Part shown: one piece after another, positions 60,942-64,000 of the stretch | How the letters are laid out: every line of letters begins with the position of its first letter | How positions within the stretch are numbered: position 1 is the first letter of the stretch | Origin: Rs1 sp029027825 | GTDB lineage: Bacteria > Pseudomonadota > Gammaproteobacteria > Pseudomonadales > Balneatricaceae | NCBI GenBank assembly: GCA_029027825.1 | Contig: CP093399.1 | Location: 4,464,001 to 4,528,000, forward strand | Direction of reading: 5' to 3' | DNA: 64,000 nucleotides | Translations under genes and position numbers: made by a program | Notes under the pieces: generated by a model | The model's database searches: none | The model's input: only the letters and a program-made list of their open reading frames with translations | What the model was told of the DNA's origin: nothing

Positions 60942-60974
60942 AACTTTTTTAGCTGATAAATGCAAGGCTCTTTT
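60929..60974 (+). terminator. hairpin after the small ORF
   Basis: AGCCCCGCATT at 60929-60939 and AATGCAAGGCT at 60959-60969 pair at nine of eleven positions; CTTTT follows. It could end a short transcript that starts in or near the MITE. From 60975 to 61224 nothing else is recognised. Confidence 0.4.
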
Positions 60975-61224
60975 GTGCTAACCGCCGCCTGCCATGTGTC
61001 GCCTAGCTTGCTTAGAAAATTACAGATTAAGTTATGAGGGTCGGCAGGGGTTAATAATTATATGTTTTCAAACAGAAAGCCGCTGAGGTTTGTATACGAC
61101 TGCAATGATTCAAGCATTACAGTCGCATCTGAGCTTGCAGTTAAATTTTATAATGCCAGCGTAAAATCAAATCCTTAAGCTCAGTTTACAGCCAACAATT
61201 AGATTTATGGCTAAAGGCTAAAGG

Positions 61225-62523
61225 TTACAGTTGGTTTAAATAGGCGGCGATGCTGCGAACTCCACGACCTTTGGCGCCAGCCGACCACAAGCTGTTTGCG
61301 CTAGCCTGGTAACAGGCGGCCAGATCGATGTGCATCCAGCCATCGGTGTTCTCTACAAATCGTGATAAAAATCCTGCGGCATTGCTTGCCCCACCGGTAC
61401 CTCCCCCTGCTATCGCGCGGCTATTGGCGGTGTCGGCGTAATCAGAGGGGCATTTGAATTGATGCTTTTTGGTAATTGGCAGACGCCATGTTTGGTCGTT
61501 TTCAGCACTGGCGATCGCTGCAAATTTAGCGGCTAACTGGTCGTTCATGCAAAACAATGCGTTGTACTCGTCGCCGACTGCAGTCATTGCCGCGCCGGTT
61601 AAGGTGGCGGCGTCGATGATGATCGGCGCTTTAGAAGCGCTGGCATCAATTAGACCATCTGCCAGTACTAACCGACCTTCGGCATCAGTATTAACCACTT
61701 CAACACTGACCCCATTGCGGTATTTGAGAATGTCAGATAATTTGTAAGCATGGCCGCTGATTAGATTTTCGGCGCAGCATAAATAAACCTTCACCCGCTT
61801 TTGCAAGCCGTTTAATATAGCCAGCGCTAAGGCCCCAGTAACAGTGGCAGCGCCACCCATATCGCACTTCATGTGCAACATGCCCAATGTGGATTTCATG
61901 CTGTAGCCGCCGGTATCAAAAGTAATGCCTTTGCCGACTAGTGCCGCCACCGGTATCTGCTCAGCGCAACCGGCTGGGCAATAATCAATTTCTAACAGTG
62001 CTGGTGGGCGCACACTCCCGCGACCAACCCCGTGAATGCCGACATAGCCTTGCTTTGCTAATTCATCACCACTAATTATAGTGCAAGTGACAGCGGTGGG
62101 AGCCAAGCTGCTAATGTAATCTGCCGCTTGGTTGGCTAAATCCATAGGTGCTAGGTCTTCAGGTGTTTGGTTGATCAGTTGTTTGACCCAAGTGTAAACG
62201 TCGATTCGGTTTTGTAGCTGTTTTGCGAGATCTGGTGCCAAGCTCGAAAAATTAATCTCCAGGGTACCTTTTGGATCGTAGGCGCCCTGCCAAAAAAACC
62301 ACTGTGCTTCGATTGACCAATTGCCCACTAAAGAGACGCTGGATACTTTCATTTTGGACAGAGTACGAGCGCTCTGCTGGATTGTTTCCAGGTTAGTTTC
62401 ATTATCTGCAGTGCTCTCTAAATGAATAATGGCACTATTATCAGTGAAAGAGAGCTGGCTATCTGCCCCCCACAGCTGAGCAATTTTTTTATCGGTAATA
62501 GATATTTCTAATATACGGCTCAT
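61225..62523 (-). CDS. pepB: M17 leucyl aminopeptidase PepB
   Basis: Cytoplasmic hexameric di-metal aminopeptidase that trims peptides. 432 residues, close to E. coli PepB in length and sequence. Metal and catalytic motifs: GKGITFDTGGYSMKS, MHMKCDMGGAATVTGAL and VEVVNTDAEGRLVLADGL (family signature NTDAEGRL); WRLPITKKHQ and GWMHIDLAACY near the end. All key residues are present. It is monocistronic, near peptide permease genes, which fits peptide use. Confidence 0.94.
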   Translation of the reverse strand: MSRILEISITDKKIAQLWGADSQLSFTDNSAIIHLESTADNETNLETIQQSARTLSKMKVSSVSLVGNWSIEAQWFFWQGAYDPKGTLEINFSSLAPDLAKQLQNRIDVYTWVKQLINQTPEDLAPMDLANQAADYISSLAPTAVTCTIISGDELAKQGYVGIHGVGRGSVRPPALLEIDYCPAGCAEQIPVAALVGKGITFDTGGYSMKSTLGMLHMKCDMGGAATVTGALALAILNGLQKRVKVYLCCAENLISGHAYKLSDILKYRNGVSVEVVNTDAEGRLVLADGLIDASASKAPIIIDAATLTGAAMTAVGDEYNALFCMNDQLAAKFAAIASAENDQTWRLPITKKHQFKCPSDYADTANSRAIAGGGTGGASNAAGFLSRFVENTDGWMHIDLAACYQASANSLWSAGAKGRGVRSIAAYLNQL

Positions 62524-62651
62524 GAGATGTCCTATCGAGTGAGAGTGGATTAAGGGTGCTATGACTGACTAAATGCTGATCAAAGACTGATGATTATAGT
62601 AACAAGGCCACCATCAGCAAGAAATCCGGCTGATGATGGTCAGAATTTTGG

Positions 62652-63800
62652 CTAATCAGTGTATGGGTCTGCTGCATCACGGAGCCCATCGCCTAAAAAG
62701 TTGAAGGCTAAAATGACCAAGATAACCGGCACCACGGGCATCATTAGCCAAGGGTAAATAGCGACGTTGTTGATATTTTGCGCTTCATTTAATAGTACTC
62801 CCCAGCTGGTAATCGGCGGTCGTAGCCCCAAGCCTAAAAAGGACAGCGCCGTTTCACCTAAAATCATCGCGGGGATCGACAGTGAGGCAGAGGCTATTAG
62901 GTGGCTAAAAAAACTCGGCAGCATGTGTTTTTTAATCACTCGCGCGGGGGTCGCGCCCATCAATATTGCCGCGCTGGTATAATCTTCTTCCCTCAGTGTC
63001 AGAATCTTGGCCCGCACCGCTCTCGCTAAGCCGGTCCAATCCATCATGGCGAGGATCAGGGTGATACCGAAGAATATCCACAGCGGACTCCAGCTCAGTG
63101 GTAGCAGTGCGGAAAGTGCCATCCACAACGGTAGTTCGGGGAAGGAGCGAATGATCTCCGTGGCGCGCTGCACACTGCTGTCTATCCAGCCACCGTAGAA
63201 TCCGGCTAAACCACCGAGCGTTAAGCCTAAGGTGAAGCTGAGGATGATGCCAATTAAACCGATAGTCAGTGATATTCTCGCGCCGTAAAGAATGCGAGAT
63301 AACATATCGTGGCCGAGGCGGTCAGTGCCTAGTAAAAACAGCGTACCGGGCTGGTCGACACAGATGAGGTGCGAAGAGGCAGATATAGCTCCGAAGAGTT
63401 GGTAGTCATCCCCCTTACAGAAAAACTGCACAGGGTACTTTTTACTTTTATCTTCCTTGTACTCGCGCAGTAAAATCTCCATATTTAACTGATACGTCCA
63501 GCCGTAGACGAAAGGTCGGGCCAGCTTGCCATTATCGAAGATGTGGACTTTCTGTGGCGGCGAGTAAATTTTCTGGGTGTGCCTGGTCTCTAATGCGTAA
63601 GGCGCAAAAAACTCGGCAAAAAAAGCCACTAGGTAGATAGCGAGCAGAAAAAATCCGGAGAACATCGCCACTTTATGCTTTTTGAACTTCCACCAAATGA
63701 GGGTCCACTGCGAGGCGAGAAAATACTTCTCTTGGCTCGGTGTTAGCTCGTCGCAGGCATAGGGATTGAATGGTTGGTCACTGACCCAGTGCTTATTCAT
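62652..63800 (-). CDS. oligopeptide-type ABC transporter permease (OppC/DppC-like)
   Basis: 382 residues, with six membrane helices: an N-terminal one (about 48-70), then five after the domain. Periplasmic insert of about 100 residues between helix 1 and 2 (including FCKGDDYQLFGAIS). The coupling motif YTSAAILMGATPARVIKKHML is conserved, and ILGETALSFLGLGLRPPITSWG follows, the OppC C-terminal signature. Start 4 bases inside the partner permease gene. Substrate most likely peptides. Confidence 0.93.
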   Translation of the reverse strand: MNKHWVSDQPFNPYACDELTPSQEKYFLASQWTLIWWKFKKHKVAMFSGFFLLAIYLVAFFAEFFAPYALETRHTQKIYSPPQKVHIFDNGKLARPFVYGWTYQLNMEILLREYKEDKSKKYPVQFFCKGDDYQLFGAISASSHLICVDQPGTLFLLGTDRLGHDMLSRILYGARISLTIGLIGIILSFTLGLTLGGLAGFYGGWIDSSVQRATEIIRSFPELPLWMALSALLPLSWSPLWIFFGITLILAMMDWTGLARAVRAKILTLREEDYTSAAILMGATPARVIKKHMLPSFFSHLIASASLSIPAMILGETALSFLGLGLRPPITSWGVLLNEAQNINNVAIYPWLMMPVVPVILVILAFNFLGDGLRDAADPYTD

Positions 63801-64000
63801 TTTTTGATCCCTCCCTGCAGGCGAATTCGTGGGTCTAACATGGCTAGGGCGATGTCAGAAACCAGCACCCCGACCACGGTGAGTATGGCTAAGAACATCA
63901 AAAACGAGCCCGCTAAGTACATGTCTTGGCTCTGGAGCGCGGCGAGTAATATCGGGCCGGTGGTCGGTAGTGAGAGCACGACGGCGACCACTTCTGCCCC
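63797..64000 (-). CDS. partial oligopeptide-type ABC permease (OppB/DppB-like), 3' end only
   Basis: The minus-strand frame is open from the window edge to 63797 and encodes the last helices of an OppB-type permease: VVAVVLSLPTTGPILLAALQ, then DMYLAGSFLMFLAILTVVGV and DIALAMLDPRIRL, the conserved end of this family. The start lies beyond 64000. Overlaps the OppC-like gene by four bases. Confidence 0.9.
   Translation of the reverse strand, partial: GAEVVAVVLSLPTTGPILLAALQSQDMYLAGSFLMFLAILTVVGVLVSDIALAMLDPRIRLQGGIKK

Noticed and set aside
1..64000. rRNA and tRNA genes
   Set aside because: No rRNA-like conserved stretches and no cloverleaf with a CCA end or TTCGA-type loop were recognised in intergenic regions; a tRNAscan-SE run would be decisive.

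Overview
The window reads as chromosomal DNA of a moderately AT-leaning gammaproteobacterium. The pilT-pilU pair divergent from yggS-proC, together with tex, dctB/dctD-like genes, pepB, selO and a MoxR-DUF58-transglutaminase operon, fits a marine Pseudomonadales/Cellvibrionales-type organism; the genus cannot be fixed from this sequence alone. No rRNA, tRNA or CRISPR array was recognised.

Region 1 (1-9080) is a decayed type VI secretion cargo island. A DUF4123 adaptor is followed by a long effector whose AHH nuclease domain has been cut by an IS1380-family element (3100-4744, 5-bp duplication ACTTA). Removing the element and one duplication restores the conserved toxin motif in frame. An intact Imm11-like immunity gene and the stub of a second one follow, then a 165-bp inverted-repeat element, an IS66 remnant, a frameshifted IS4-type element and a frameshifted ISL3-type element.

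Region 2 (9180-20504) is core: proC and yggS on the minus strand, the twitching ATPases pilT and pilU on the plus strand (separated by a 160-bp MITE), tex, and a DctB/DctD-like two-component system.

Region 3 (20505-24310) is a repeat island. It holds a small HTH gene flanked by two pairs of the same 18-bp palindrome, each pair spaced exactly 32 bp, a DUF4160-DUF2442 pair, a broken superinfection-immunity-like gene, and several copies of a roughly 250-360-bp interspersed repeat (subfamilies A and B).

Region 4 (24444-33057) carries selO, an FTR1-type iron permease at the end of a MoxR-DUF58-transglutaminase operon (the transglutaminase lacks its catalytic Cys) and a di-haem oxidoreductase.

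Region 5 (33224-49398) is the most interesting part: a complete but non-canonical type IV filament (T4P/T2SS-like) locus. In order it has a PilP/GspC-like protein, a secretin with an unusual C-terminal extension, a small unknown protein, a major pilin with a 40-residue leader, a secreted protein, a PilM-PilN fusion carrying an embedded MshEN-like domain, PilO, a PilT-like ATPase, a PilB/GspE ATPase, PilC/GspF, a second shorter PilB/GspE ATPase and two pseudopilins. Good Fur-box matches lie upstream of the locus (shared with a divergent lipoprotein and outer-membrane barrel) and again before the unknown protein and pilin, which suggests iron control.

Region 6 (49399-51267) is a second A/B repeat island with a MITE whose paralogous empty site exists in region 3. 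Region 7 (51268-64000) has a DUF2157/DUF4401 membrane pair, a DMT transporter, a complete liv-type branched-chain amino acid ABC transporter, pepB, and the permeases of an oligopeptide-type ABC transporter that runs off the window edge.
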